Source of the DNA: Betaproteobacteria bacterium
Lineage (GTDB): Bacteria > Pseudomonadota > Gammaproteobacteria > Burkholderiales > Burkholderiaceae_F
NCBI GenBank assembly: GCA_005882215.1
Contig: VBCK01000116.1
Coordinates: 1 to 64,000, forward strand
DNA length: 64,000 nt
Direction of reading: 5' to 3'
Shown: one piece after another, positions 28,033 through 37,072 of the stretch
Numbering within the stretch: the stretch's first letter is position 1
How the letters are laid out: each line of letters begins with the position of its first letter
Program-made: the position numbers and the translations under genes
The notes under the pieces: model-generated
The model's database searches: none
The model's input: the letters and a program-made list of their open reading frames with translations, nothing else
Told to the model about the DNA's origin: nothing

Positions 28033-28854
28033 TCACTTCGTAACGCCAACCACGTGCGCCTGAATCTTGCCGTCGACGGCGCCGTGCCCGAACCGGCGGA
28101 CGATCGCTTCGGCAGCGATGTCGGTTGCTTCACCCAGCCGCGCCGGATCGCGCGCCTCGAGTTCATTGCGTAGCGGCGTTCCCTGGCAGTACGCAATGGC
28201 AGGTATGCGTGCCGACGCAGCCCGGCTGCGAGCCGCGATCGTGGTGATGTCGATTTTCGTTGAATCGAAGCCGGCTTGAACCAGCTCACGCGCGATCAGT
28301 GGGTGGTCATGGTAGCCGTGCGGCGTGCGCGCGAGGAAGCGCGGCGGATCCGCAGGAAACACCTGTTCGAGCGCCCGGGTCACGGTGTCGGCAAACTCGT
28401 TTTCTTCGATCCGATCCCATACGTTGAAGATGAAGAGCCCGCCTGAACGCAGCACGCGGTGCGCTTGCGCATACGCCTGGCGTCGGTCGGGAAAGAACAT
28501 GACGCCAAACTGGCAGACGACGGCGTCGAACGTGCCGTCGTGGAACGGCAACTGCATCGCATCGGCCTGCTGCCATTGCACGGTGCGTTTCGTTCCTACG
28601 GTCGCCGCCTGATCGAGCATCGGTTGGTTCAGATCCGTCGCCGTGATGGCGACGTGATCAGGCAAGGTCGCATCGAGCGCGCGGGTGACCACACCCGTAC
28701 CGGCCGCGACCTCCAGCACGTTGCTGAGCGCACGCGCAGCCAACGTCCTGGCCAGATCGCGCGCGTACGGCTCGAAGATCAGCGGAACCAGGTGCGTTTC
28801 GTACAGCAACGGGATCGAACCACCAAATAACTGGTCCGTGCCGTGCTTGGCCAT
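28033..28854 (-). CDS. Class I SAM-dependent methyltransferase (UbiE/Methyltransf_11-like)
   Basis: This 273-residue protein has the SAM-binding motif VLEVAAGTGVVTRAL near residue 46, then ATDLNQPMLDQA, FDAVVCQFGVMFFPD and RVLRSGGLFIFNVWD, all standard for small-molecule methyltransferases of the UbiE-like group. It lies 18 bases upstream of the acyl-CoA dehydrogenase gene on the same strand, so it may head that operon. The substrate is unknown. Confidence 0.85.
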   Translation of the reverse strand: MAKHGTDQLFGGSIPLLYETHLVPLIFEPYARDLARTLAARALSNVLEVAAGTGVVTRALDATLPDHVAITATDLNQPMLDQAATVGTKRTVQWQQADAMQLPFHDGTFDAVVCQFGVMFFPDRRQAYAQAHRVLRSGGLFIFNVWDRIEENEFADTVTRALEQVFPADPPRFLARTPHGYHDHPLIARELVQAGFDSTKIDITTIAARSRAASARIPAIAYCQGTPLRNELEARDPARLGEATDIAAEAIVRRFGHGAVDGKIQAHVVGVTK

Positions 28855-28949
28855 TGGTCGCCGCCTCCCGAGTCAGGCCTTTGCTACGGATCGTAGCCCG
28901 GGTAGGGCGCTATGTGAAAGTTCCTCTCGCCAAGGATTGAGTCGGCGGC

Positions 28950-29699
28950 TCAGAGCTTGGAGCCACCGTCCACTCGAACGGTGTCGCCAGTGATCCACCG
29001 AGCCTGGTCGGAGGCGAGGAAAGCGACGACGGGAGCGATGTCCTCCGGTTGCGCAATGCGCTTCAGCGCTTGCATCGCCACCGTGGAATTACGACCCGAA
29101 TCGGTCTTGGCAAAGCTGGACATGTCGGTTTCGACGACGCCGGGCGCGACAGCGTTGACGCGCACGCCGCGCTCGCCAAGGGCGGAGGCGAAGTGCTTCA
29201 CCAGCGTGTCGATCGCGCCCTTCGTAGCCGCATACGCGGGGAGCGTGCCGACCGAGGCGTGCGCACCGAGCGAAGACAGCAGGACGATGCTGCTGCCCTT
29301 GCCCAGGATCGGGAGCAACTGCTGGACGAGGAAAAAAGGCGCCCGGACGTTGACGGCGAACAGGTGGTCGAAGTCTTCCACCGACGTGTCCTCGATCGTT
29401 GCAGCTTTGGACACTCCTGCATTGGCGACCAGGATGTCCAGGCGATCGCCGACGATTTTGCGGACCTGCTTGGCAAGCTTGTGCGCGCCGTCCGGGGCGG
29501 CCAAGTCGGCGCCGACCGCATCGGCGCGGCCACCGGCCTTGCGGATTTCAGCGACGACGGCCTCGGCTTCAGAAGCGCCGCGGCTATAGTGAACGAGAAC
29601 CTGCGCCCCGGCCGTCGCGAGGGCGAGCGCGCTGGCGCGGCCGATGCCGCGGGAGGCACCCGTAACGAGGGCGGTCTTGCCTGAGAGGTTGGTCATCAT
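28950..29699 (-). CDS. SDR-family oxidoreductase (3-oxoacyl-ACP-reductase-like)
   Basis: This 249-residue classical short-chain dehydrogenase/reductase carries TGASRGIGRA (cofactor-binding Gly motif), NAG in LVANAGVSK, a catalytic Ser in LLSSLGAHAS, YAATKGA (YxxxK) and the C-terminal VDGG. The basic residue after the Gly motif suggests NADP(H). The start has GGGAG six bases upstream of tandem ATGs. It diverges from a LysR regulator, a classic arrangement in which the regulator controls the oxidoreductase. Confidence 0.9.
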   Translation of the reverse strand: MMTNLSGKTALVTGASRGIGRASALALATAGAQVLVHYSRGASEAEAVVAEIRKAGGRADAVGADLAAPDGAHKLAKQVRKIVGDRLDILVANAGVSKAATIEDTSVEDFDHLFAVNVRAPFFLVQQLLPILGKGSSIVLLSSLGAHASVGTLPAYAATKGAIDTLVKHFASALGERGVRVNAVAPGVVETDMSSFAKTDSGRNSTVAMQALKRIAQPEDIAPVVAFLASDQARWITGDTVRVDGGSKL

Positions 29700-29810
29700 T
29701 GGCTCCCTTGCTTGGAAGTGTCGCGTATGTGGCGGAATCTAAGCGCTTCTTGTCGAGCTGACCAAGACTTTGTAAGCTGGTCGCCATACCTGGCAGGCAT
29801 GAGATCGCAC

Positions 29811-30713
29811 ATGGAGCTGCGGCATCTTCGATACTTCGTGGCGGTTGCCGAGGAGGGCAGCCTGACCGTCGCGGCCGAGCAAAGGCTGCACACGGCGCAG
29901 CCGTCCTTGAGCCGGCAGATGCGGGATCTCGAGTATGAGGTCGGCGCGCAACTGATGACCCGCAGTGCTCGCGGCGTCGAGCTGACGGCCGCAGGCCGGG
30001 CCTTTCTCGATCACGCGCGGCTGGCGCTGGCCCAGGTCGAAGCCGCCGGCGAAGCCGCGCGCCGGGCAGCTCAGCCTGCCAAACTGTCATTCGCCCTTGG
30101 CTTCCTGACGGGACAGGAGATGGACTGGCTCCCGGAAGCCATGCGCATCCTGCGGGACGAGCTGCCCAACATCGAGGTCACGGTGTCCAGTCGGTATTCC
30201 CCCGACCTTGCAGAAGCGCTCGTGAGGGGAAAGCTGGACGTGGCGTTTCTCCGACCCGAATTGCACGCGCCCGATCTGGTTTTCAGGCCAGTGGCCAAGG
30301 AACCACTGGTCGTCGTGTTGCCGAGCGATCACCCGCTGACTTCGAATGACGCCATCCGTGTGCACGACATCGCGGATGAGACGTTCATCGGCGTGTCGAA
30401 TACAGCGCCCGTGCTGCGCGCTGTGATCGACGAGTACCTCAAGCGCTCCGGAATCGACATCACTCCGGATCACGAGGCCGACAACCTGTCGATGGCGATA
30501 TCCTTGGTGGCGTCAACGCGTGGCGTCGCTCTGCTGCCGATTTACGCGAAGAACTTTCTTCCCTGGTCCGTCGTCAGTCGACCCCTTGAGGGAGAAGTGC
30601 CAACCATCGACCTGGTCGTCGGCCACCATAGAGCCAACACTTCTGCGCTACTCAAGCTTTTTCTGTCAAGAATCGACGATCTGATCGCCCGTGTGTCGGA
30701 GAAGACCCATTGA
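29811..30713 (+). CDS. LysR-family transcriptional regulator
   Basis: This 300-residue LysR regulator has a winged helix-turn-helix at its start (MELRHLRYFVAVAEEGSLTV, AQPSLSRQMRDLE) and a periplasmic-binding-type effector domain at about 90-290 (FALGFLTGQEMDWLP, GKLDVAFLR, VVLPSDHPL). The start is the ATG of MELRHLRYF; earlier in-frame ATGs at 29712 and 29799 give non-family leaders. It probably regulates itself and the divergent SDR gene from the 111-base intergenic region. The effector is unknown. Confidence 0.92.
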   Translation: MELRHLRYFVAVAEEGSLTVAAEQRLHTAQPSLSRQMRDLEYEVGAQLMTRSARGVELTAAGRAFLDHARLALAQVEAAGEAARRAAQPAKLSFALGFLTGQEMDWLPEAMRILRDELPNIEVTVSSRYSPDLAEALVRGKLDVAFLRPELHAPDLVFRPVAKEPLVVVLPSDHPLTSNDAIRVHDIADETFIGVSNTAPVLRAVIDEYLKRSGIDITPDHEADNLSMAISLVASTRGVALLPIYAKNFLPWSVVSRPLEGEVPTIDLVVGHHRANTSALLKLFLSRIDDLIARVSEKTH

Positions 30714-30862
30714 GCGAGGCGCGTCGGCCGCTAGCCTAGCAAGGCCCGAGCCGCTTGTTTCAGCTCATCTTGGCGGCATTGCGGACCCGCTGACAACGAA
30801 CGCCACGAGGAAGCTATTAGTAGGTGCCCAGCCTGCGCACGGGGGCGCCGCAATCTGCTCGA

Positions 30863-31042
30863 CTACGCGAATTTGAAGCTGTAATCGTTACGGCGTGTTG
30901 GGTCGATGCTCTTGACAGCAACGGCTACTTTCCAGGCCCGGCCAAAGCACTCCTGCTTCGATACCAAACAGTTCCGACCTACAACTATCGCGATCTTTGC
31001 AGCCAGCCTGCCTGTCTTGGTTTCAAGGATCAGAACTTCCAT
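30863..31042 (-). CDS. Small protein of unknown function (59 residues)
   Basis: A short frame between the LysR gene and glmS begins MEVLILETKTGRLAAKIAIV and continues with FGRAWKVAVAVKSIDP and DPTRRNDYSFKF. The alternation of charged and hydrophobic residues looks like a compact beta/alpha domain rather than random translation. A GAGAG element lies about 10 bases upstream. A longer in-frame ATG (31189) gives a less protein-like leader that crosses the hairpin after glmS. No family was recognised; it may be spurious. Confidence 0.4.
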   Translation of the reverse strand: MEVLILETKTGRLAAKIAIVVGRNCLVSKQECFGRAWKVAVAVKSIDPTRRNDYSFKFA

Positions 31043-31146
31043 TGCTCGCTCTCTGCACCCATGCCGGGCGTCCATCTGCTCCCCACGATACGCCGCTGGT
31101 GGGCGGATGTACGCGTAATCACCGGGTGGGTGCCCACCCATTGATC

Positions 31147-31177
31147 GTCCCCAGTCGGCGTCACTCGCGCTGGGGAC
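31147..31177. terminator. Hairpin downstream of glmS
   Basis: Arms GTCCCCAG (31147-31154) and CTGGGGAC (31170-31177) pair perfectly around a 15-base loop. It lies about 75 bases beyond the glmS stop codon, past a second, A/T-ended hairpin. No long U-tract follows on either strand, so its role as a terminator is uncertain. Confidence 0.35.
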
Positions 31178-31201
31178 ATCGAATGACACGGGCGAGGAGT
31201 G

Positions 31202-31223
31202 AAAATCGCCCTGAGGCGATTTT
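31202..31223 (-). terminator. Probable rho-independent terminator after glmS
   Basis: A nine-base perfect stem AAAATCGCC / GGCGATTTT with loop CTGA lies 30 bases after the glmS stop codon. On the minus-strand transcript the stem ends in UUUU, as expected for an intrinsic terminator. The symmetric A/T ends mean it could also work on the plus strand. Confidence 0.65.
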
Positions 31224-31252
31224 GACGCCCCCCAGCCCCATTCGGCGCGCGC

Positions 31253-33100
31253 CTACTCCACCGTCACGCTCTTCGCCAGGTTCCTCGGCTTGTCGATGTC
31301 GGTCCCGCGCGCGACGGCGGTGTGATAGGCGAGCAGCTGCAGCGGCACCACGTGCAGCAGCGGCGACAGGTCGCCGTAGTGCTCGGGCAGCCGGATCACG
31401 TGTACGCCTTCGCTGGGCTCGATGTGCGTGCCGGCGTCGGCGCACACGAACAATTGCCCGCCGCGGGCGCGCACCTCCATCATGTTGTTCTTCAGCTTCT
31501 CCAGCAGCAGGTCGTTCGGGGCCACCGTGACCACCGGCATTTCGTCGGTCACCAGCGCGAGCGGGCCGTGCTTCAACTCGCCGGCCGGGTAGGCTTCGGC
31601 GTGGATGTAGCTGATCTCCTTCAGCTTCAAGGCGCCCTCCATCGCGATCGGAAAGTGCATTCCTCGTCCGAGGAAAAGGGCGTTTTCCTTGCGGGCGAAC
31701 ACGTCGCTCCAGGCGATCACGTTGGGCTCCAAGGCCAGCACGCTCTGGACCGCCGCGGGAAGGTGGCGCAGGCTGCGCACCACGTCGCGCTCGTGAGCTG
31801 CGTTCAGTCGCCCCTTGATCTTCGCGAGCGTCGTGGCCAGCAGGTAAAGCGCAACCAGCTGGGTGGTGAAGGCTTTGGTCGAGGCGACGCCGACCTCCAC
31901 GCCGGCGCGCGTCAGAAACTGCAACCGGGTCTCGCGCATGATCGCGCTGGTGGCCACGTTGCACACCGCGAGCGTGTACGTCATTCCGAGCGACCGGGCG
32001 TGCCTCAGGGCCGCCAGCGTGTCGGCGGTCTCGCCCGACTGCGACACCACGACCACCAGCGTGGCCCGATCCGGAACCGAGATCCGGGAGCGGTATTCGC
32101 TGGCGATTTCGACTTCTGTCGGCACCTGGGCGATCGACTCGATCCAGCTGCGCGCTACGCAACCGGCGTAATAGCTCGTTCCGCAGGCCAGGATCAGGAC
32201 GCGGTCGATGCCCTGAAGGACATCGTCGGCCTTTTCGCCGAACAGCAGCGGATCCAGCGCGATCGCCTGGTCCAGCGTGTCGGCGATCGCCTTGGGCTGT
32301 TCGAAAATCTCCTTCTGCATGAAGTGCCGGTACGGGCCCAGCTCGACCGCGTTGGAGAACGCGCTCAGGGTCCGCGCCGTCCGCTGCACCGGCTGGCCGT
32401 GGCGGTCCACCAGCCACACGCGTCCCAGCTGCAGGTCCGCGACATCGCCTTCTTCCAGGTAGATGTAGCGATCGGTGACCCCCGCCAGCGCCAGCGCATC
32501 CGATGCGAGGAAGTTCTCGTTCATGCCGACACCGATCACCAGCGGGCTGCCCGAACGCGCGCCGATCACCCGGTGCGGCTCCTCGCGGCAGAACACCGCG
32601 ATCGCGTACGCGCCCTCCAGCTCGCGCACCGCCGCCTGCACCGCCTCGAACAGATCGCCCTGGTAGTGATGGTCGATCAGATGCGCGATCACCTCGGTGT
32701 CGGTCTGGCTCTCGAACGTGTACCCGCTCGACTTCAGCTCGTCCCGCAGGCCCTCGTAGTTCTCGATGATGCCGTTATGGACTACGGCGACGCGGGCGCG
32801 TCGAGTCACGCCCCCCTTCGGAACACCGGGCCCGGCCGATACGTGCGGGTGCGCGTTGGCGGTCGTCGGCGCGCCGTGCGTCGCCCAGCGCGTGTGGGCG
32901 ATTCCGAGAAAGGACGACAGCGACTCGACCTGGTGGTTCAGCTCGGCCACACGCGCGACACTGCGCAGCCGCTTCAGTTCGCCATCGGCGTGGACGGCGA
33001 CTCCGCACGAGTCGTAGCCACGGTATTCGAGTCGCCGCAGACCCTCTACCAAGGTCGGAACGATATTTCTCTGCGCAACGGCGCCGACGATCCCACACAT
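31253..33100 (-). CDS. glmS: Glutamine--fructose-6-phosphate aminotransferase (isomerising)
   Basis: GlmS makes glucosamine-6-phosphate from fructose-6-phosphate and glutamine, the first step towards UDP-GlcNAc for peptidoglycan and LPS. The 615-residue enzyme starts MCGIVGAV with the Cys nucleophile exposed after Met removal. It has the glutaminase domain to about residue 240 ([29 protein letters not shown]) and two SIS domains ([35 protein letters not shown]), ending in the canonical LAKSVTVE. It faces the Lrp-type regulator across an A/T-rich gap. No glmS ribozyme is expected in this lineage. Confidence 0.97.
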   Translation of the reverse strand: MCGIVGAVAQRNIVPTLVEGLRRLEYRGYDSCGVAVHADGELKRLRSVARVAELNHQVESLSSFLGIAHTRWATHGAPTTANAHPHVSAGPGVPKGGVTRRARVAVVHNGIIENYEGLRDELKSSGYTFESQTDTEVIAHLIDHHYQGDLFEAVQAAVRELEGAYAIAVFCREEPHRVIGARSGSPLVIGVGMNENFLASDALALAGVTDRYIYLEEGDVADLQLGRVWLVDRHGQPVQRTARTLSAFSNAVELGPYRHFMQKEIFEQPKAIADTLDQAIALDPLLFGEKADDVLQGIDRVLILACGTSYYAGCVARSWIESIAQVPTEVEIASEYRSRISVPDRATLVVVVSQSGETADTLAALRHARSLGMTYTLAVCNVATSAIMRETRLQFLTRAGVEVGVASTKAFTTQLVALYLLATTLAKIKGRLNAAHERDVVRSLRHLPAAVQSVLALEPNVIAWSDVFARKENALFLGRGMHFPIAMEGALKLKEISYIHAEAYPAGELKHGPLALVTDEMPVVTVAPNDLLLEKLKNNMMEVRARGGQLFVCADAGTHIEPSEGVHVIRLPEHYGDLSPLLHVVPLQLLAYHTAVARGTDIDKPRNLAKSVTVE

Positions 33101-33252
33101 GGCAAGCCTTTCCTGCTGGATAAGCTTACGGATCGTAAATGGGCGGCTGAGAAATTAAGTTGCATTTTATCAGTGCCCCCAACATCTTCTTTCTAGTGGA
33201 TGATTCTGTGAAATATAATGAAAGAATGTTGCCTATTGATGCAATATCCTGA
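33101..33252. promoter_or_regulatory. A/T-rich divergent promoter region between glmS and the Lrp-type regulator
   Basis: This 152-base gap is clearly richer in A and T than the surrounding sequence. Near the regulator start there is a short dyad around 33235-33247 (TATTGATGCAATA), a plausible autoregulatory site. Exact promoters were not fixed. The region must hold starts for both genes. Confidence 0.5.
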
Positions 33253-33714
33253 ATGACACAGCTCGACGAAACGGACCGCCGCATCCTGAACGTGTTGCAG
33301 CAGGACTGCGCGCTGACGAACCAGGAGTTGGCCGAACGGGTCCATGTGTCGGCCCCGACCTGCCTGCGCCGGGTGCGCCGCCTGGTGGAGGAGGGGGTGA
33401 TCGAGCGACAGATCGCGATCGTGTCGGCCGCGGCGCTGGCCGCCGGCCTGACCGCGATCGTCGAAGTTACGCTGGAGCGGCAATCGGCCGAATTGCTGGC
33501 GCAGTTCGAACAGCAGTTGAACCCGGAATCCGCCGTCCAACAGTGCTACCGGGTGTCGGCAGGACCCGACTTCGTGCTGGTCGTCTACGTGGCGGACATG
33601 GCGGCGTATCACGCGTTCGCCCACCGCGCGCTGAGCGCGCAGGCCAACGTGCGTAACGTCAGGAGCTTTTTCTCGGTGCACCGGAGCAAGTTCGCTCCGG
33701 CCATTCCGGCGTGA
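33253..33714 (+). CDS. Lrp/AsnC-family transcriptional regulator
   Basis: This 153-residue regulator has an N-terminal helix-turn-helix (DETDRRILNVLQQD, LTNQELAERVHVSAPTCLRR) and a C-terminal RAM ligand-binding domain (AGLTAIVEVTLE, CYRVSAGPDFVLVVYV). Members sense amino acids or related effectors and usually form octamers. It sits alone on the plus strand, divergent from glmS and 96 bases upstream of the ferredoxin-NADP-reductase-like gene. The target genes are unknown. Confidence 0.92.
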   Translation: MTQLDETDRRILNVLQQDCALTNQELAERVHVSAPTCLRRVRRLVEEGVIERQIAIVSAAALAAGLTAIVEVTLERQSAELLAQFEQQLNPESAVQQCYRVSAGPDFVLVVYVADMAAYHAFAHRALSAQANVRNVRSFFSVHRSKFAPAIPA

Positions 33715-33810
33715 CGGAAAAGCGGCCCACGCACAGCCTTTACACTCGAACGTCCACCGCGGCGCATTGAAGCCGCACATCGAATTGCCCATCCAATCCA
33801 AATCGCGCCG

Positions 33811-34941
33811 ATGTCCACGCACTCACGCCCGCCACTGAACCGCACCGAAACTCCGGACGCAGACCAGGTCGGCGCCGAGCCGATCCAGACCGACGCGGTG
33901 ATCATCGGTGCGGGACCCGTGGGCCTGTTCCAGGTGTTCGAGCTCGGCCTGCTCGAGATCAAGGCGCACGTGGTCGATTCACTGCCGCACATCGGCGGCC
34001 AGTGCATGGAGCTGTATCCGGACAAGCCGATCTACGACATTCCGGCGGTTCCCGTGGTCTCCGGACGCGAATTGACCGAGTCGCTGCTGAAGCAGATCGA
34101 GCCGTTTCACTCGACCTTCCACCTTGGCCAGACGGTCAGCGCGCTGCAGCGCCAGGACGACGGCCGTTTCCTGCTCGAGACCTCGCGCGGCACCCGCTTT
34201 CTGACGCGCACCGTGATCATCGCGGCCGGCGTCGGCGCCTTCGAGCCGCGCCGGATGAGGGTCGAGGGCCTGTCCGATTTCGAGAACACGCAGCTGTTCT
34301 ACCGGGTGCGCGATCCGGGCGCGTTCGCCGGGAAGCGGCTGGTGATCGCGGGAGGTGGCGATTCCGCGCTCGACTGGGCGCTGAATTTCGCGCGCGACGG
34401 CACCCATTCGGCCGACAGCCTGGTGCTGGTTCATCGACGCCACGAGTTTCGCGCCGCGCCGGCCAACGCGGCCAGGATGCACGAGCTGGTCGCCGAGGGC
34501 CGGATCCGTCTGATCACCGGTCAAGTCACCGGTTTCGAGCAGGCCGGCGGTCGCCTGGTCGCGGCGCAGTTGACCGGCGCCGACGATCAGGTGGTCACGC
34601 GCGTGCCGCTGGATGCGCTGCTGGTTTTCTTCGGGCTGACGCCGCGGCTGGGCCCGATCGCCGACTGGGGTCTGGAACTGGAGAAGCGCGCGATCGCAGT
34701 CGACACCGAGCGATTCGAGACGAACGTGGCGGGTGTTTTCGCGGTCGGCGACATCAGTATCTATCCGGGCAAGAAGAAGCTGATCCTGTCGGGCTTCCAC
34801 GAGGCCGCGCTGGCCGCATTCGGCGCCGCCCGCTACGTATTCCCGAACAAGCCGATCCACCTGCAATACACGACTACGTCGACCCGGGTGCACAAGATTC
34901 TCGGAGTCGATACGCCGGCCCAGGCGGGGACCGCGCCGTGA
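33811..34941 (+). CDS. NAD(P)/FAD-dependent oxidoreductase, ferredoxin--NADP reductase (TrxB-like) type
   Basis: This 376-residue flavoprotein resembles the thioredoxin-reductase-like ferredoxin/flavodoxin--NADP+ reductases. An FAD site [12 protein letters not shown] lies near residue 31, then [19 protein letters not shown], an NADP Rossmann motif [11 protein letters not shown], and FAVGDI near the C-terminus. The redox CxxC of true thioredoxin reductases is missing, which supports the FNR assignment. It overlaps the RNase T2 gene by four bases. A role in supplying reduced ferredoxin is possible but not shown. Confidence 0.88.
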   Translation: MSTHSRPPLNRTETPDADQVGAEPIQTDAVIIGAGPVGLFQVFELGLLEIKAHVVDSLPHIGGQCMELYPDKPIYDIPAVPVVSGRELTESLLKQIEPFHSTFHLGQTVSALQRQDDGRFLLETSRGTRFLTRTVIIAAGVGAFEPRRMRVEGLSDFENTQLFYRVRDPGAFAGKRLVIAGGGDSALDWALNFARDGTHSADSLVLVHRRHEFRAAPANAARMHELVAEGRIRLITGQVTGFEQAGGRLVAAQLTGADDQVVTRVPLDALLVFFGLTPRLGPIADWGLELEKRAIAVDTERFETNVAGVFAVGDISIYPGKKKLILSGFHEAALAAFGAARYVFPNKPIHLQYTTTSTRVHKILGVDTPAQAGTAP

Positions 34942-35582
34942 GCGCGGTGCGCACGCTCATCAGCTGCTGCGCAGCCGGCCTGATGCTGGCTGCGGCTTTG
35001 CCGGCTCGTGCGAACTACGAGTCGGCCGATGCCCCGTTCGACTACTACGTGCTGGCGCTGTCGTGGGCGCCGACGTTCTGCGCGTCGCATCCGGCCGATC
35101 GTCCCGAGTGCGGACTGCGGCGGGGCTTTACGGTGCATGGTCTGTGGCCGCAGTACGCGGGCGGCGGCGGTCCGGAGCACTGCGGTGGCGCCGATTCGCT
35201 GGATCCGGCAACGATCGAACGCGTCAAATCGGCGATGCCCGACGAGCGCCTGATCCGCCACGAGTGGGTCGTGCACGGCACCTGCAGCGGCTTGTCTCCT
35301 CACGACTATTTCGTGACGCTGATCCAGGCGATCGGCCGACTGTCGATTCCGTCCGAGTTCGACGGCGAGAAGCCTCGCAGCCTGACTGCCGCTCAGATCG
35401 TTTCCGCGTTCGTGAAGGCCAACCCGTCGCTGACCGGCCGCTCGATCGCGTTGCGCTGCCGGGGTCCGAAGCTCGAGGAGGCCCGGATCTGCCTGTCGCG
35501 CGATCTGCATCCGGAGCCGTGCGGCCGCGACGTGCACACGACGTGCCGTCCGGGCAAGCTCACGATCGGGGTCGTGCATTAA
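34938..35582 (+). CDS. Secreted ribonuclease T2
   Basis: This 214-residue secreted endoribonuclease cleaves RNA through a 2',3'-cyclic intermediate. A signal peptide ([20 protein letters not shown]) precedes the two conserved active-site segments: [10 protein letters not shown] (CAS I His) and [10 protein letters not shown] (CAS II His/Glu/His). Several Cys residues fit disulphides. The GTG start overlaps the preceding reductase gene's stop by four bases. It likely scavenges RNA in the periplasm or outside. Confidence 0.93.
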   Translation: MSAVRTLISCCAAGLMLAAALPARANYESADAPFDYYVLALSWAPTFCASHPADRPECGLRRGFTVHGLWPQYAGGGGPEHCGGADSLDPATIERVKSAMPDERLIRHEWVVHGTCSGLSPHDYFVTLIQAIGRLSIPSEFDGEKPRSLTAAQIVSAFVKANPSLTGRSIALRCRGPKLEEARICLSRDLHPEPCGRDVHTTCRPGKLTIGVVH

Positions 35583-35604
35583 AGGGTGGACCGAAGCACC
35601 TCGG

Positions 35605-35681
35605 GCCGCTTTCCGAAGCTGGGGTTCGTGAGCCGAGAACTACGGCAAACGCGGCCGCTTTTCGAAGCGGGTGTTCGTGAA
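35605..35681. repeat. Tandem imperfect about 28-base repeat at the end of the beta-lactamase-fold gene
   Basis: Two similar copies, 35605-35632 and 35654-35681, share the pattern GCCGCTTT(T/C)CGAAGC(T/G)GG(G/T)GTTCGTGA and are 49 bases apart. The second copy encodes the C-terminal residues of the gene ending at 35640; the first lies just beyond its stop. A third related copy is at 62175-62202 just before ispH. They look like a small dispersed element or a local duplication of a gene end. Confidence 0.45.
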
Positions 35682-36632
35682 TAGGTCATGCTCCTCGATC
35701 TGCAGGTAGGCGAAGTGCACGTTGCGCCGGTGATGCGCTTCGTACAGGGCCCAGCTGCGGAAACGCGCAAGCTCCAGATGCTCGACCGTCTCCAGCAAGC
35801 CGTCGCCGCGCAGGTAGGCGGCGCGCGTTTCGTCCTGCAGCGACCGCAGGTACTCGCGCATTTGCTCAAGCCGGCGGGCGGGGCCCGGCGCACCGTGACC
35901 CGGCACCACGATCGCGGGCGCCAGCGCTTGCAGCTGGCCGAGCGCGTCGATCCATTGGGACGGCCGACCGAGCTGCGTCTGCGGAACGACCCCGAAACTT
36001 GCGATGTCGCCGGTGAAAAGCACGCGGGACTCGCTGTCCAGCACGGCCACGGATCCGGGTTGCTCGGTCCAGCCGAAATGCAGAATTTGAATCGTGCGGC
36101 CGCCCGCGCTGATCGTCTGGCTGCCTTCGATCAGCCGGGTCGGCCAGACCACGCGGGTTGCGGCCAGTGCGTCGGTATCGGCCGTGGCTTTCACATCGGC
36201 GACGCAGGCATCGCAGTGCTTGTGCATGAAAGCGTCGGTTTCGCGATGCGCCAGCACCGGGATGCCGCGCGCGGTGAAGGCCGAGTTACCCAGCACCTGG
36301 TCCGGGCTGGCTTGCGTGTCGATCGCCAGCACGACGGGCCGATCCGTCAGCCGCGCCACCGCGGCCAGCAGCGCGGCGCCGTGCTCGGCGCTGCTGCCGG
36401 TGTTCACGACGATCACGCCGCTCGAGCCGACCAGCACGCCCAGGTTGGCCACTGCGCCCCGGTTTGCCATGGAGGCGGCCTCGTCGGCCCCGCGCTGTAC
36501 GTACACGCCGGGCGCCATCCGCTGCAGCGGTCCGTAATCGGCCGCGGCCCACGCCGGCGCGGCTGCGGCCAGCCACGCGGCCGCCAGGGCGCGGAGCGGG
36601 CGGCATCGCAAGTGCGCAATAATCGCACCCAC
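35640..36632 (-). CDS. Quinoprotein-relay metallo-beta-lactamase-fold protein with degenerate metal site
   Basis: This exported protein has a beta-lactamase fold and is related to the SoxH-like 'quinoprotein relay system zinc metallohydrolase' families found with XoxF/PQQ dehydrogenases. The usual HxHxDH is replaced by TQASPDQ, in a context (LGNSAF) identical to the intact paralogue at 37897, and the third metal His region reads FGWTEQPG. FTGDI and PGHGAPG remain. It is therefore probably not a zinc enzyme of the normal kind. The start is uncertain: the GTG at 36632 gives a clean signal peptide (to APAWA), while an ATG at 36692 would overlap the start of the divergent gene. Confidence 0.8.
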   Translation of the reverse strand: MGAIIAHLRCRPLRALAAAWLAAAAPAWAAADYGPLQRMAPGVYVQRGADEAASMANRGAVANLGVLVGSSGVIVVNTGSSAEHGAALLAAVARLTDRPVVLAIDTQASPDQVLGNSAFTARGIPVLAHRETDAFMHKHCDACVADVKATADTDALAATRVVWPTRLIEGSQTISAGGRTIQILHFGWTEQPGSVAVLDSESRVLFTGDIASFGVVPQTQLGRPSQWIDALGQLQALAPAIVVPGHGAPGPARRLEQMREYLRSLQDETRAAYLRGDGLLETVEHLELARFRSWALYEAHHRRNVHFAYLQIEEHDLFTNTRFEKRPRLP

Positions 36633-36690
36633 AACACACCACGGTCCGCCCCGGCGCGCGAGCGCACGGAGCGTCAGGGAGAATCCTTTC

Positions 36691-37044
36691 ATGTCGATGC
36701 GCGTTTCGATCGCCGCTATCGCGCTTGCCTTCACGGCATTCGCCGCCCCCGCGGCGTTCGCCTACGACTATCCCACTGCCGACCGCGTGCAGTACGTGCT
36801 CGAATGCATGTACCGCAACGGCGGTTCAAGCGTGTACGTCTACAAGTGCTCTTGCGTGATCGACTCGATCGCGCAGAAATACAAGTACGACGAGTTCATC
36901 GATTCCTCGACGATCGCGCGCTACCAGACGATGCCGGGGGAAGGCATGGGAATGTTCCGCGATTCCCCGGACGAGCGCGCGGCCGCCAAGCGGTTTCGTG
37001 AGGTCGAAGCCGACGCGAAGAAACTGTGTAGCGTGCCGAAGTGA
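36691..37044 (+). CDS. Small secreted four-cysteine protein in the XoxF region (unknown family)
   Basis: This 117-residue protein has a clear signal peptide (MSMRVSIAAIALAFTAFAAPAAFA). The mature part has Cys at 39, 53, 55 and 113, with the pattern C-x13-C-x-C, and conserved-looking stretches YPTADRVQYVLECMYRNGG, SCVIDSIAQKYKYDEFID and DSPDERAAAKRF. It is transcribed opposite to its neighbours, between two quinoprotein-relay genes. The family was not recognised. The setting suggests a periplasmic role in methanol dehydrogenase function, electron transfer or maturation. A GGGAG lies about 10 bases upstream. Confidence 0.8.
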   Translation: MSMRVSIAAIALAFTAFAAPAAFAYDYPTADRVQYVLECMYRNGGSSVYVYKCSCVIDSIAQKYKYDEFIDSSTIARYQTMPGEGMGMFRDSPDERAAAKRFREVEADAKKLCSVPK

Positions 37045-37072
37045 TCCCGGCGGCGCGTCCCGCCGCATCCGG

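Noticed and set aside
31322-33196. Long plus-strand frame across glmS
   Set aside because: It is antisense to glmS, which is an unambiguous enzyme; the translation is low-complexity and not family-like.
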